Assembly: GCA_014896255.1 (NCBI GenBank)
Contig: JADBKT010000020.1
Span: forward strand, 1 to 64,000
Direction of reading: 5' to 3'
DNA length: 64,000 nt
Source of the DNA: Hydrogenibacillus sp.
Lineage (GTDB): Bacteria > Bacillota > Bacilli > Thermicanales > DSM-22653
Part shown: in pieces, positions 33,377-42,347 of the stretch
Layout of the letters: every line of letters begins with the position of its first letter
How positions within the stretch are numbered: position 1 is the stretch's first letter
Translations under genes and position numbers: made by a program
The notes under the pieces: model-generated
What the model was told of the DNA's origin: nothing
What the model saw: only the letters and a program-made list of their open reading frames with translations
Database searches by the model: none

Positions 33377-34819
33377 ATGCCGACGGTTGCCTTTTACACC
33401 CTCGGGTGCAAGGTGAACGCGTATGAGACCGAGGCCATCTGGCGGCTGTTCGAACAAAGCGGTTATACGCGCGTCGACTTCGAAGACGAATCCGACGTGT
33501 ACGTCATCAATACATGTACGGTGACGAACACCGGCGACCAAAAAAGCCGGAAGATCATCCGCCGGGCGGTGCGCAAAAATCCGGAGGCGGTCATCGCCGT
33601 AACCGGCTGCTATGCGCAGACTTCACCGGCGGAAGTCTTGAGCATCCCCGGCGTGGACATCGTGATCGGCACGAACGGCCGGAGCCGTCTCCTCGAGTAT
33701 GTCGAAGAGGTGAGGCAGACGCGCCGACCGATCAATGCGGTGACGAACATCATGAAGGTGCGGGAATACGAGAATCTTTCGGTGACGCAATTCGCCGAAC
33801 GGACGCGGGCCTTTTTAAAGATTCAGGAAGGGTGCAATAATTTCTGCACTTTCTGCATTATTCCTTGGGCGAAGGGGCTCGCCCGCAGCCGACGGCCGGA
33901 AGACGTGCTTCGCGAAGCGCGGACGCTCGTCGAAAACGGCTATAAGGAGATCGTCCTCACCGGAACGCACACCGGGGGGTACGGCGAAGACTTGGAGAAC
34001 CATTCCCTCGCCGATCTCCTTCGCGACCTGTCCCGCATCGACGGCCTTGAGCGCATCCGCATCAGTTCCATCGAGGCGAGCCAGATCACGGACGGGGTGC
34101 TCGAGGCGATCGGCTCTTCGGACAAACTGTGCCGGCATTTTCACATTCCGCTGCAGTCCGGCGACGACACGATCTTAAAGCGCATGCGGCGCAAGTACAC
34201 GACGGCGGAATACGCCGCCCGCGTCGAGCGCATCCGCGCGATCTTCCCCGACGCGGCGATCACGACGGACGTCATCGTCGGTTTCCCCGGCGAGACGGAA
34301 GCGATGTTTGAGGCAAGTTATCGCTTGATCGAAGACATCGGCTTCAGCGAGCTTCACGTTTTCCCCTATTCGAAGCGGAGCGGCACGCCGGCGGCCCGCA
34401 TGCCGGGGCAAGTGCCGGAAGCGGAGAAAAAGCGCCGCGTCCGTGCTCTTCTGGAGCTCGACGCGTCGCTCAAAAGGCGGTACCGTTCGCGCTTTCTCGG
34501 GCAGGTCCTCACCGTCATTCCGGAAGCGCATCACGACTTGCCGCCGACGACGCTCAACAGAGCGCACGAGGATCGGGACAGAGACCGGCCGCAGCAGTCG
34601 ATTTCCGCGGAGCGGCATACTCAAGCGGATGCCGGGAAGACGGTGCCGGCGCGGCTTTTGATCGGCCTTACGGACAATTATCTGCGCGTCGTCTTCCCCG
34701 GCGATGCGTCGCTCATCGGCGAGCTCGTCCGCGTCCGCCTGGAGGCCCTCGACGGCGACGTCATCCGCGGCACGCCGGTGCGCGTGCTGAGCGGACGGAC
34801 GGCGGTGCGCCACGCCTAG
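33377..34819 (+). CDS. mtaB: tRNA threonylcarbamoyladenosine methylthiotransferase MtaB
   Basis: Adds a methylthio group to t6A37 of tRNA. The 480-residue protein has an N-terminal UPF0004 domain with cluster cysteines in TLGCKVN, INTCTVTN and VTGCYAQ, and a radical SAM domain with EGCNNFCTFCIIPWAKG. Then follow TGTHTGGYGED, HIPLQSGDD and GFPGET, and a C-terminal TRAM-like region. A charged insertion (about residues 390-415) interrupts the TRAM part. ATG 33377 follows GAGGAGGGG. Same place as yqeV in B. subtilis. Confidence 0.95.
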   Translation: MPTVAFYTLGCKVNAYETEAIWRLFEQSGYTRVDFEDESDVYVINTCTVTNTGDQKSRKIIRRAVRKNPEAVIAVTGCYAQTSPAEVLSIPGVDIVIGTNGRSRLLEYVEEVRQTRRPINAVTNIMKVREYENLSVTQFAERTRAFLKIQEGCNNFCTFCIIPWAKGLARSRRPEDVLREARTLVENGYKEIVLTGTHTGGYGEDLENHSLADLLRDLSRIDGLERIRISSIEASQITDGVLEAIGSSDKLCRHFHIPLQSGDDTILKRMRRKYTTAEYAARVERIRAIFPDAAITTDVIVGFPGETEAMFEASYRLIEDIGFSELHVFPYSKRSGTPAARMPGQVPEAEKKRRVRALLELDASLKRRYRSRFLGQVLTVIPEAHHDLPPTTLNRAHEDRDRDRPQQSISAERHTQADAGKTVPARLLIGLTDNYLRVVFPGDASLIGELVRVRLEALDGDVIRGTPVRVLSGRTAVRHA

Positions 34820-34906
34820 CGGGCGGTGAAGCGAGGCGGCATCTCTGCGCTTGCGCGCATCGTCCACGCGTGTGGTACAATGGGATTCGGGAAAGGAGGC
34901 TGCATA

Positions 34907-36109
34907 TTGAAGGACACCGCGGCCGGCGGCGTCGTCTACGCCGTTCGAGACGGCGCGCTGCTCTTTTTGTTCATCGACGATCGCTTCGGGCGGTTGTCGT
35001 TGCCCAAGGGCCATCTGGAACCGGGAGAGACGGAAGAAGCGGCGGCGCTTCGGGAAATCGAAGAAGAGACAGGGATCCAGGGGCGCATCGTCGAACCGCT
35101 GGGAGAAGTGGCGTACGCCTTTCAAGATAATGCCGGCGAACGGGTGGACAAGACGGTCCGCTACTTTCTCGTCGAGGCGACCGGCGGGGCGCTCAAGGCG
35201 CAACGTGAAGAAGTGCAGTCGGCGCTTTGGTTGCCGCTTCAAGATGTCCTCTCTCTCCATGATGCGCGCGGCTACGCGAACAACCGCGCGATGATCGTCG
35301 AAGCCATGCGGCGCCTGAAACGGCGCTTGGCGCAGACGATCGACCATACTTTGCTCCGCGCCGAGGCGACGAAGGACGAGATCGTGCGGTTGTGCGACGA
35401 GGCGATGGCGTATGGGTTTGCTTCCGTCTGCGTGCAGCCGGGTTGGGTTCCGCTGGTCGCATCGCGGCTCAAAGGAAGCGGCGTCAAGACGTGCGCCGTA
35501 GTCGGCTTCCCGCTGGGCGGTACGCTCCCGGAAGTGAAGGCATATGAAGCGTATCAGGCGGTGCAGTCCGGCGCCGAGGAGATCGACATGGTGATCAACA
35601 TCGGCGCGCTCAAATCCGGCGACGAAGAAGCGGTCCGCCGCGACCTGGAAGCCGTCGTCGAGGCGGCCAAGCCGAAGGCGATCATCAAAGCGATTCTTGA
35701 GACGGCGTCGCTCACCGACGAGGAAAAACGGCGGGCCGCCGAATGGGCGGTAGAATCCGGCGTCGATTTTGTCAAGACGTCGACCGGATTCGGTGCCGGC
35801 GGGGCGACGGCGGACGACGTTCGCCTGCTGAAAGCGATCGTAGGCAAACGGGCCGAAATCAAGGCTTCCGGCGGCATTCGCGATCTGAAAACGGCCCTCG
35901 CCATGCTCGAAGCCGGGGCGACGCGCCTCGGGACTTCCAGCGGCGTAAAGATCATCCGGGAATTTCCGCTTTCGGATGCGGAAGATCTTGCGGGAGAAGC
36001 GGCGGAGACGACCAAGGCGACAGGAAACGGCGCCGCGGCCGCCGAAACGGTCGTTCCGTCCGACGCGCGCCCGCCGTCCGATGACGGAAATGTGGAGTGC
36101 ATATTTTGA
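34907..36109 (+). CDS. deoC: Nudix hydrolase fused to deoxyribose-phosphate aldolase (DeoC)
   Basis: One 400-residue frame joins two enzymes. Residues 1-140 form a Nudix domain with a complete box ([20 protein letters not shown] then TG, residues 35-57). Residues about 141-370 form Deo[58 protein letters not shown] (Schiff-base lysine about K290) and IKASGGIR. The last 30 residues are low-complexity. DeoC splits deoxyribose 5-phosphate to acetaldehyde and glyceraldehyde 3-phosphate. The Nudix part would hydrolyse a nucleoside diphosphate derivative. TTG 34907 has AAAGGAGG seven bases upstream. Confidence 0.92.
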   Translation: MKDTAAGGVVYAVRDGALLFLFIDDRFGRLSLPKGHLEPGETEEAAALREIEEETGIQGRIVEPLGEVAYAFQDNAGERVDKTVRYFLVEATGGALKAQREEVQSALWLPLQDVLSLHDARGYANNRAMIVEAMRRLKRRLAQTIDHTLLRAEATKDEIVRLCDEAMAYGFASVCVQPGWVPLVASRLKGSGVKTCAVVGFPLGGTLPEVKAYEAYQAVQSGAEEIDMVINIGALKSGDEEAVRRDLEAVVEAAKPKAIIKAILETASLTDEEKRRAAEWAVESGVDFVKTSTGFGAGGATADDVRLLKAIVGKRAEIKASGGIRDLKTALAMLEAGATRLGTSSGVKIIREFPLSDAEDLAGEAAETTKATGNGAAAAETVVPSDARPPSDDGNVECIF

Positions 36110-36110
36110 C

Positions 36111-36143
36111 AAAAGAGCCGCGCGCGTCCGGCGCGCGGCTTTT
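36111..36143 (+). terminator. Intrinsic terminator after the Nudix-DeoC gene
   Basis: A 9-bp GC stem (36117-36125 with 36131-36139) is flanked by AAAA and TTTT. Confidence 0.85.
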
Positions 36144-36172
36144 GAACACCGAAAGAGAGGGCGACTGGATGG

Positions 36173-37063
36173 ATGTATGAAAGTCCGGAAGGAAAGACGA
36201 TCGAATTGAAAGTGAAAAAGCCGTTGCCGCTCAAGCCGTTGGCCGTCGTCGTCGGAGTGTTGGCGGTTTTCGTCATTCTCCTTTTATCGTCCATCACGAC
36301 CGTGCCGGCCGGCTATAAAGGGGTTTTGCTGCAATTTGGCGCGGTACGCGGGTCGTGGGAGGAAGGCCTTCATTTTAGGATCCCGTTGGCTCAAAGAGTT
36401 GTGCTGATGGACGTACGCGTGCAAAAGAGCGAGACCGACGCCGCTGCATCCAGCAAAGATCTGCAAGTGGTCAAAAGCGCGGTCGTGCTCAACTTTCACA
36501 TCGACCCGGCGCGGGCCGCGGAAGTGTATCAGCGCATCGGCACGGATTACGCGGCAAAAGTCGTCAACCCTTCGGTGCAGGAAGTGTTCAAGGCGATCAC
36601 CGCGCGTTACACGGCGGAAGAGCTGATCACCTTGCGGCAAAAAGTGAGCGAGGAGACGAAGACGCTTCTCGCTGAGCGCCTGATGCCGTACGGCATTATC
36701 GTCGACGGCTACAACATCGTCAATTTCGATTTCAGCGAAGAGTTCAACAAAGCCGTGGAAGAAAAACTGACCGCCGAGCAAAAAGCGCTCAAGGCCAAGC
36801 GCGATCTGGAGCGGATCAAGGTCGAAGCCGAGCAGAAGATCGAGCAGGCCAAGGCCGAAGCCGAGGCGCTGCGCATCCAGCGCGAGCAGATTACGCCGGA
36901 GCTTTTGCGTTTAAGAGAGATTGAAGTGCAACGCGCGGCGATCGACAAATGGGACGGGAAACTGCCGAACGTGACCGGCGGGACGATTCCTTTCATCCAG
37001 ATCCCGCAACCATCGACGCCGCAATCGTCGGACGCGCGTCCGGAACCGGCGGCCGGACGCTGA
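36173..37063 (+). CDS. Prohibitin/SPFH family membrane protein
   Basis: A 296-residue protein with one membrane helix at about residues 20-45, then an SPFH (band 7) domain: VPAGYKGVLLQFGAVRG, EGLHFRIPLAQRVVLMDVR and VQKSETDAAASSKDLQVVKS. An Ala/Glu/Lys coiled coil (about residues 205-250, KAEAEALRIQREQITPELLR) and a Pro-rich tail follow. This is the architecture of bacterial prohibitins that assemble in membrane microdomains, sometimes with FtsH. No partner gene is adjacent. ATG 36173 has a modest GAGAGGG site. Confidence 0.88.
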   Translation: MYESPEGKTIELKVKKPLPLKPLAVVVGVLAVFVILLLSSITTVPAGYKGVLLQFGAVRGSWEEGLHFRIPLAQRVVLMDVRVQKSETDAAASSKDLQVVKSAVVLNFHIDPARAAEVYQRIGTDYAAKVVNPSVQEVFKAITARYTAEELITLRQKVSEETKTLLAERLMPYGIIVDGYNIVNFDFSEEFNKAVEEKLTAEQKALKAKRDLERIKVEAEQKIEQAKAEAEALRIQREQITPELLRLREIEVQRAAIDKWDGKLPNVTGGTIPFIQIPQPSTPQSSDARPEPAAGR

Positions 37064-37083
37064 CGGCATGACGCGCCAATCTT

Positions 37084-38019
37084 TCAGTCTGCGGGAAACA
37101 GACGCTCGTCGACGGCGACGATCCACCGGGCGATGGTCCCGGTCCACGGCAAAAACAGGGCTGCCGAGAGGGCGTTGAACACGAGCTGGGCCATGGCGAT
37201 CTGCTCAAGGGCGCTCGGAAGCGGGGCGACGATGGAGGCCAAAAGGTCGATCGCCGGATAGAAGACGACGGCGCCGACGACGTTCAGAAGGACGTGCCAT
37301 TCCGCGATCCACCGCCCGGGGCGCGGGCTCAATACGCCGGCCAAGACCGTGTCCAGGCAGGTGCCGATGTTCGCCCCGATGATGAACGCCACGGCGGCCG
37401 GAAGATGCGCCAAGCCCGCTTCGAGCCAGGAGGCGGCGATCGCGCCGGCCGCCGTGCTGCTTTGGATGACGGCGGTGACGATGACGCCGGCGATGAGCGG
37501 TTCCGCCGGATGCGCCGCGTGGCCGAGATGCGTAAAAAGCTCCGGCGTCGAATGCGCGAGCGTCCGGGCGCCGGCGCCGATGGCCGCAAGGCCGGCCAGC
37601 GCGCCGAGCAGCCCGAAAAGCGCCTGTCCGAAGGCGCGCACCTCGCGGCGCGGGATGATCATCAAGAACGCCGATATGGCGAGCAGGGGGACGAACCGTC
37701 GCTCGATCGGCAGGCCGAGGATGAACAAGGTGATCGCCGAGCCGACGTTGGCGCCGAGGACGACGGGCACCGCCGTCTCGAAGCGGAGGAGCCCCGCACC
37801 GACCAGGCCGACGAGGAGGATCGTCGAGGCGCTCGAGCTTTGCATCGCGGCGGTCACGGCCAAGCCGGCCGTGAAGGCGCTCGCGGGGCGTCCGTCCAGT
37901 CGCTTCAGCCAGCGGACGGCGGCGCTTTCGGTGAGCGCGCCGAGCCCCCGGCGCATGGTGCCGAGTCCGAATCCGAAGACGATGATGCCGACCAAAAGCG
38001 CCACGGCGGCTTTGAGCAT
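37084..38019 (-). CDS. Na/Pi cotransporter family protein (YqeW-like)
   Basis: A 311-residue membrane protein with the duplicated QSSSAST / QSSTAAG motif of the NptA/PhoU-type Na+/phosphate family (AAMQSSSASTILLVGLVGAG; AVIQSSTAAGAIAASW), each followed by a GANVGSAITLF / GANIGTCLDTV segment. No PhoU domain is attached. B. subtilis yqeW occupies the same place between mtaB and rpsU. Orientation is opposite to the flanking operon. Confidence 0.9.
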   Translation of the reverse strand: MLKAAVALLVGIIVFGFGLGTMRRGLGALTESAAVRWLKRLDGRPASAFTAGLAVTAAMQSSSASTILLVGLVGAGLLRFETAVPVVLGANVGSAITLFILGLPIERRFVPLLAISAFLMIIPRREVRAFGQALFGLLGALAGLAAIGAGARTLAHSTPELFTHLGHAAHPAEPLIAGVIVTAVIQSSTAAGAIAASWLEAGLAHLPAAVAFIIGANIGTCLDTVLAGVLSPRPGRWIAEWHVLLNVVGAVVFYPAIDLLASIVAPLPSALEQIAMAQLVFNALSAALFLPWTGTIARWIVAVDERLFPAD

Positions 38020-38115
38020 CCGGCATGGTCCTCCCTTGACGGTCGCTTTGGGACCAGCCTATGCGCCGTGGCGCGGTTTCCATGCTTAGAAGCGTCGGCG
38101 ACGGGCAAGGCGGCG

Positions 38116-38334
38116 TCAAAACCACTGTTCGAACACGTCTTTCGTCGGCTTTTTGCCGAAGTCTTCGAGGAGCTCTTCCCACTCTTCGAATGTCAGCCGA
38201 TCTTTGATGTTCGCCCGCTGGCAGTAATCCCGGAAGATCATCAAAAACAGGTACGAACCGCCGCCTTGCTGCAGCTTGAGCTGGACGAACGTTTTAAAGT
38301 CGATTTTTTCACCGTTTGCCGGATGATGGGGCAT
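38116..38334 (-). CDS. Small hypothetical protein
   Basis: A 72-residue soluble protein: KIDFKTFVQLKLQQGGGSYL in the first half and LTFEEWEELLEDFGKKPTKD in the second. I do not recognise a family with certainty. ATG 38334 is preceded by AAAGGAG at proper distance, and codon use fits the genome, so it is probably real. It lies between the yqeW-like gene and a DsbA-like lipoprotein gene, all on the minus strand. Confidence 0.7.
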   Translation of the reverse strand: MPHHPANGEKIDFKTFVQLKLQQGGGSYLFLMIFRDYCQRANIKDRLTFEEWEELLEDFGKKPTKDVFEQWF

Positions 38335-38379
38335 GCGCTTTTCTCCTTTCATGGGCTTTTCCGGTTGAAGACGATGCCG

Positions 38380-39114
38380 TCATCGGGGTGATCGGCCGTG
38401 CGCCGCGATCATTTCGCCGATCGCCTTAAGGTCAAAGGGATCGTCCACCGCCCGGCCGTCAACCAGGACGCTTGGCACCCCCTCCACGCCCCAGGCGCGG
38501 GCCAGGCGCATGGCGTCGTCGAGGCGCGGATCTTCCCCGCGGGCGGCGGCCGCTTTGACCGCTTCGGCGTCGATTTCCGGGGCGACTTGGTGCGCGATGT
38601 TCGCCAGCGTAGCGGGGGTGGCCCATGCCTCATTCACCCCTTGTTGCGCTCGGAAGAGCGCTTCGGCGTACGGAAAGAACGCTTCCGGGCGCTGGTCGTA
38701 GACGGCGAGTGCCGCTTTGGCCGCGCTCACCGCGTCGCCGCCGAGGACGGGGAGCGTGACGTAGATGAGGCGGGCCTGTCCGGAATCGACATAACGCTTG
38801 AGCAGTTCGGGCATGACGGTCTCTTCATATGTCTTACAGTGGGGGCACTTGAAATCGGCGAAGACGACGATCTCCGGCACATCGCCGTCCGGACCGCGGT
38901 GCGGAAAAGCGGCGAGGATCGCCTGGGCGTCTGCCGCCGTGATGGGGTCGCCTTGGCCGTTCGCCGCGGCGTTCGGCGCGCCCGGGGGCTCCCCGGTTGC
39001 CCCGCAGGCGCTCGCGAGCGCGAACAGGGCGATGAGCGCCGCCCATGAGAAGGCCCGCCGCATGGGGATAGGCAGAGGGAAGGATGGCTCAGGAAGGATC
39101 TTGCGTTTCGGCAT
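38380..39114 (-). CDS. DsbA-family thioredoxin-like lipoprotein
   Basis: A 244-residue protein with an N-terminal signal ending in a lipobox-like ALASAC (cysteine about residue 37) and a thioredoxin-fold domain with the active site [14 protein letters not shown] near residue 88. The cis-Pro segment [17 protein letters not shown] lies near the end. The CPHC redox motif and inserted helical domain match DsbA/BdbD-like thiol oxidoreductases anchored outside the membrane. It may assist cysteine pairing or cytochrome maturation. ATG 39114 has GAAGGTGAG upstream. Confidence 0.88.
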   Translation of the reverse strand: MPKRKILPEPSFPLPIPMRRAFSWAALIALFALASACGATGEPPGAPNAAANGQGDPITAADAQAILAAFPHRGPDGDVPEIVVFADFKCPHCKTYEETVMPELLKRYVDSGQARLIYVTLPVLGGDAVSAAKAALAVYDQRPEAFFPYAEALFRAQQGVNEAWATPATLANIAHQVAPEIDAEAVKAAAARGEDPRLDDAMRLARAWGVEGVPSVLVDGRAVDDPFDLKAIGEMIAAHGRSPR

Positions 39115-39222
39115 CGACTCACCTTCTTCGGTCGCATCAGGGGTGAACGCTTGCGGCATCCGGAGCCGTTCGCCCACACTATAACGCACGACGCGGGCAA
39201 AAACAAGCGCCGCCCGGCGCGG

Positions 39223-39251
39223 TTTACAAACGATGGGCGTTTGTGTTACCA
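39223..39251 (+). promoter_or_regulatory. SigA-type promoter of rpsU
   Basis: TTTACA (39223-39228) and TTACCA (39246-39251) are spaced by 17 bases, about 50 bases upstream of rpsU. Confidence 0.5.
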
Positions 39252-39303
39252 TGGGCGTGGTCATCATGCGTCCCCTTTGGGTGCGCGGGAGGGGGGGAGA
39301 TCG

Positions 39304-39483
39304 ATGCCGGAGATTCGCATTCGTGAAAATGAATCGCTCGACAGTGCACTCCGTCGCTTTAAGCGGGATTTGGCCAAGTCCGGCGTGTTGCAAGAGCTCA
39401 AAAAGCGGAAGCACTATGAAAAACCGGGAGTGAAGCGGCGCAAAAAAGCCGACGCGGCCCGTTCGCGGAAGCGCCGAGGCTGA
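39304..39483 (+). CDS. rpsU: Ribosomal protein bS21
   Basis: A 59-residue basic protein with the bS21 pattern ([40 protein letters not shown]) and a lysine/arginine tail. It binds the 30S platform near the anti-Shine-Dalgarno region. ATG 39304 follows GGGAGGGGGGAG. In B. subtilis yqeY follows rpsU; here the next 180 bases hold no gene before yqfC. Confidence 0.96.
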   Translation: MPEIRIRENESLDSALRRFKRDLAKSGVLQELKKRKHYEKPGVKRRKKADAARSRKRRG

Positions 39484-39662
39484 TGTCTCGGCGACGTTGT
39501 GCCCCCTCCTTCCAAGCGGCCGATACACGCCTGCCTCTGTTTTCTCGGGCGAGTTCTTGGGCGAGCTTACGCCGCCCGGTGCGCGGCATGGTCCGATGCG
39601 CGCATCGGGCGGTTTTAATTTGCCTGCGGCGTGCATACAGATCATCGAAAGGGGGATCGACC

Positions 39663-39941
39663 GTGAAGCGGTGGCTTGGGCGGATCGTCCAAACAGGGCT
39701 GGGCGCGGTGGAGTGGCCGCCCGACGTCGTCTCCGATCTGCCCCGCGTGACGACCGTCGGCGCGATCCACGTGTATCTCGAAAACCACCGCGGGCTGTCT
39801 TTTTTTTCGGCCGAAGAGATTCGCTTTCGGACGGCGCTCGGTGAACTCTGCGTGCAGGGCGACGAACTCGTCATCCGCGCGCTGAACAAGGCTGAAGCGT
39901 TCATCGAAGGAAAGATCCGCGCCGTTCGTTTCACCGCCTGA
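39663..39941 (+). CDS. yqfC: Sporulation protein YqfC
   Basis: A 92-residue protein with the family pattern DVVSDLPRVTTVGAIHVYLE, NHRGLSFFSAEEIRFRTALG and DELVIRALNKAEAFIEGKI. It belongs to the YabP/YqfC group made in the mother cell under SigE in Bacillus. GTG 39663 has AAAGGGGG upstream. A CATACAGAT sequence at 39636-39644 resembles a SigE -10, but the -35 is unclear. Followed by yqfD. Confidence 0.92.
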   Translation: MKRWLGRIVQTGLGAVEWPPDVVSDLPRVTTVGAIHVYLENHRGLSFFSAEEIRFRTALGELCVQGDELVIRALNKAEAFIEGKIRAVRFTA

Positions 39942-40029
39942 ATCATTCGACACGTACGGAGTTCCCTAGGCAAGAACGGGTCCCGTCGGCACGAACGACG
40001 TCCGCGGGATGGGCGAACGGAGGGGCAGG

Positions 40030-41229
40030 ATGATGATGAGGCGTGATCGGTGGGGCGCGTACGCCGTCATTGAGCTCGACGCGTCGGGCGCGCCGGCGGA
40101 TCGGTTTCTTGGGGAGATCGTCTCGAGCGGCATCGCCTTGTGGAACGTCGCCGTGCAGGACGGGCGCGTCCGATTGACCGTTCGGGCGACGGACGTCCGT
40201 CGTCTGCGCCGACCGGCGCGGGCTTTTGGCGTGCGCTTTCGCGTCATCAAGCGCACGGGCGGTACGTTCGCGGTGCTGCGCCTGCTCAAACGTCCGGGAT
40301 TGATCATCGGCTTTTTTTTATTTCTGTTCATGTCGTACATGCTGTCGAACGTCGTCTGGACGGTCGAGGTGAGCGGCGTCGACGGCGTTAAGGCCCAGGA
40401 AGCGTACGCCGCGGCGCAAAAGCTCGGTCTGGTGCGGGGCCGGTGGGCGCCGAACCTCCCCGACTTAAAAACGCTTGAGGCGCGTTTTCTCGAACAGCTG
40501 CCGTGGGCCGCCTGGGTCGGCGTGCGGCGAGACGGGGCGATCGTGCGCATCTTCGTCGTCCCGTACAAGGTTCATGAATCCGCCGAGCCGCCCGGGCCGC
40601 AGCATCTCGTCGCCACGAAAAAAGCGGTCGTCGTCGACTACGTCGTCACCCGCGGCAGGCCGCTCGTCTTCCGGGGGACGCTCGTCCAACCGGGGCAGCT
40701 CGTCGTCTCCGGATTCGTCGGCCCGCCGGAGAACGCCAAGGCGATCGCCGCACAAGGGCATGTCTACGGAGAGGTGTGGTATGACGTTCAGGTTACGGTC
40801 CCGCGCCGGCAGACGGTCGTCACCACCGAGGGCGAGAAAGGGACGCAGTATTTTCTGCGTTTCGGACAGCGGCGTTTGCCCGTCTGGGGCTTCGAACGCG
40901 CTCCGGAAGGCGCACGGCATACGTCGACCCTGCGGACGTTCACCTTAGGCGGCTTCAGACTGCCCATGGCCCTCGAAATCGTTCACTGGCAGGCGATCAC
41001 CGAGGAGACGCTTGAACTCGACGATGCGGGGCTGCTCGAGGCGGCGCTCACGCTGGCGCGAGAAGCGCTTCGCCGCCAGGGCCGTGACGTCCGGGAAATT
41101 CGCTCGGAAAAGGTTTTGCAACAAACCGTCGAAGATGATAAAGTGTTGATGACGATCCACTTCGGGGTCGTCGAAGACATCGCCCGACCGGAGCCGTTCG
41201 TTCCGGCTCCGGAAGGCGGTTCCGGATGA
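40030..41229 (+). CDS. yqfD: Sporulation protein YqfD
   Basis: A 399-residue membrane protein with a single helix near residues 92-115 (PGLIIGFFLFLFMSYMLSNV) and a large outer domain: WTVEVSGVDGV, LPWAAWVGVRRDGAIVRIFV, ATKKAVVVDYVVTRGRPLVF, GTLVQPGQLVVSG. This is the YqfD layout; the partner of YqfC is needed for normal sporulation in Bacillus. ATG 40030 follows GAGGGGCAGG. Its stop overlaps an alternative phoH start. Confidence 0.92.
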   Translation: MMMRRDRWGAYAVIELDASGAPADRFLGEIVSSGIALWNVAVQDGRVRLTVRATDVRRLRRPARAFGVRFRVIKRTGGTFAVLRLLKRPGLIIGFFLFLFMSYMLSNVVWTVEVSGVDGVKAQEAYAAAQKLGLVRGRWAPNLPDLKTLEARFLEQLPWAAWVGVRRDGAIVRIFVVPYKVHESAEPPGPQHLVATKKAVVVDYVVTRGRPLVFRGTLVQPGQLVVSGFVGPPENAKAIAAQGHVYGEVWYDVQVTVPRRQTVVTTEGEKGTQYFLRFGQRRLPVWGFERAPEGARHTSTLRTFTLGGFRLPMALEIVHWQAITEETLELDDAGLLEAALTLAREALRRQGRDVREIRSEKVLQQTVEDDKVLMTIHFGVVEDIARPEPFVPAPEGGSG

Positions 41230-41327
41230 CGGTCCGCCCGGGATGCCGCCCGACGGCGCTTCGGACGGACCGTGCCGAAGCGGCGGGATGGACAGATGGA
41301 ACGGATAAAGGAGACGGATGCGGACGG

Positions 41328-42347
41328 ATGCCGACGGTGTCCAAAACGATGACCCTGGGAACGACCCATGAAGGGCAACGGCTGTTCGGCCCACGCGACC
41401 GCTTTTTGAAAAAAATCGAGGCCGCCTATCCGGTGGCCATCCATTCGCGCGGCGAGGAGCTCGTCGTCGTCGGTGAAGAACGCGCGGCGGAGGCCGTCAT
41501 GCGCTTGCTGGACGTTTTGCTCACCTTGATTCGCCGCAAGCAGCTGATCAGCGAAACGGATCTCGACTACGCCATTCGGTTGAACGAAGAGGGCGACGTC
41601 TATCAATTGCTCGACCTGTATGACGACATCATCGCCCGCACCGTGCGTGGACATGCCGTGCGCGCGAAAACGCTGGGACAAAAGCACTACCTCTCGATGC
41701 TCAAGCAACGCGACGTCGTCTTTGTCATCGGTCCGGCGGGAACGGGGAAGACCTTTCTGGCCGTCGTCACCGCCGTCTTGGCGCTCAAAAATCAATCCGT
41801 GCGGCGCATCGTGCTCACCCGTCCGGCGGTAGAGGCCGGCGAGCGGCTCGGTTTTTTGCCCGGCGATTTGCAGGAAAAGGTCGACCCGTATCTTCGCCCG
41901 CTGTACGATGCGCTGTATGAGATGATGGGCTCCGAACAGGTGTCCCGGGCGATGGAGCGCGGACAGATCGAAATCGCGCCGCTCGCCTACATGCGCGGCC
42001 GGACGTTGGATGCGGCGTTTGTCATCCTCGATGAGGCGCAAAACACGACGCCGGAGCAGATGAAAATGTTTCTCACGCGCCTCGGCGAAGGGTCGAAGAT
42101 GGTCATCACCGGCGATCTGACGCAGATCGACCTGCCTTCCGGGCAGAAGTCCGGCCTTCGCGACGCCTGGGAGACGCTCCGGGAGGTCGAGGAGATCGGT
42201 TTCGTGGAGCTTGCGGGGTCGGACGTCGTCCGCCATCATCTGGTCCAAAAGATCGTCGAGGCTTACGAACAAAAGGCGCAGCGAGAAAAAGGCGAACGCA
42301 CGATCAAGGGGGGGCGACCGCCGGCGGAGGTGCATCGGCGTGCGTGA
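41328..42347 (+). CDS. phoH: PhoH family ATPase
   Basis: A 339-residue cytoplasmic ATPase with a KH-like N-terminus and the PhoH ATPase domain: Walker A GPAGTGKTF, Walker B VILDEAQNTT, the conserved VLTRPAVEAGERLGFLPGD and ITGDLTQIDLP. PhoH is implicated in RNA metabolism; adjacency to ybeY is widely conserved. ATG 41328 matches the family length, but its AAAGGAG is 14 bases away. ATG 41226, overlapping yqfD, would add 34 residues. Confidence 0.93.
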   Translation: MPTVSKTMTLGTTHEGQRLFGPRDRFLKKIEAAYPVAIHSRGEELVVVGEERAAEAVMRLLDVLLTLIRRKQLISETDLDYAIRLNEEGDVYQLLDLYDDIIARTVRGHAVRAKTLGQKHYLSMLKQRDVVFVIGPAGTGKTFLAVVTAVLALKNQSVRRIVLTRPAVEAGERLGFLPGDLQEKVDPYLRPLYDALYEMMGSEQVSRAMERGQIEIAPLAYMRGRTLDAAFVILDEAQNTTPEQMKMFLTRLGEGSKMVITGDLTQIDLPSGQKSGLRDAWETLREVEEIGFVELAGSDVVRHHLVQKIVEAYEQKAQREKGERTIKGGRPPAEVHRRA

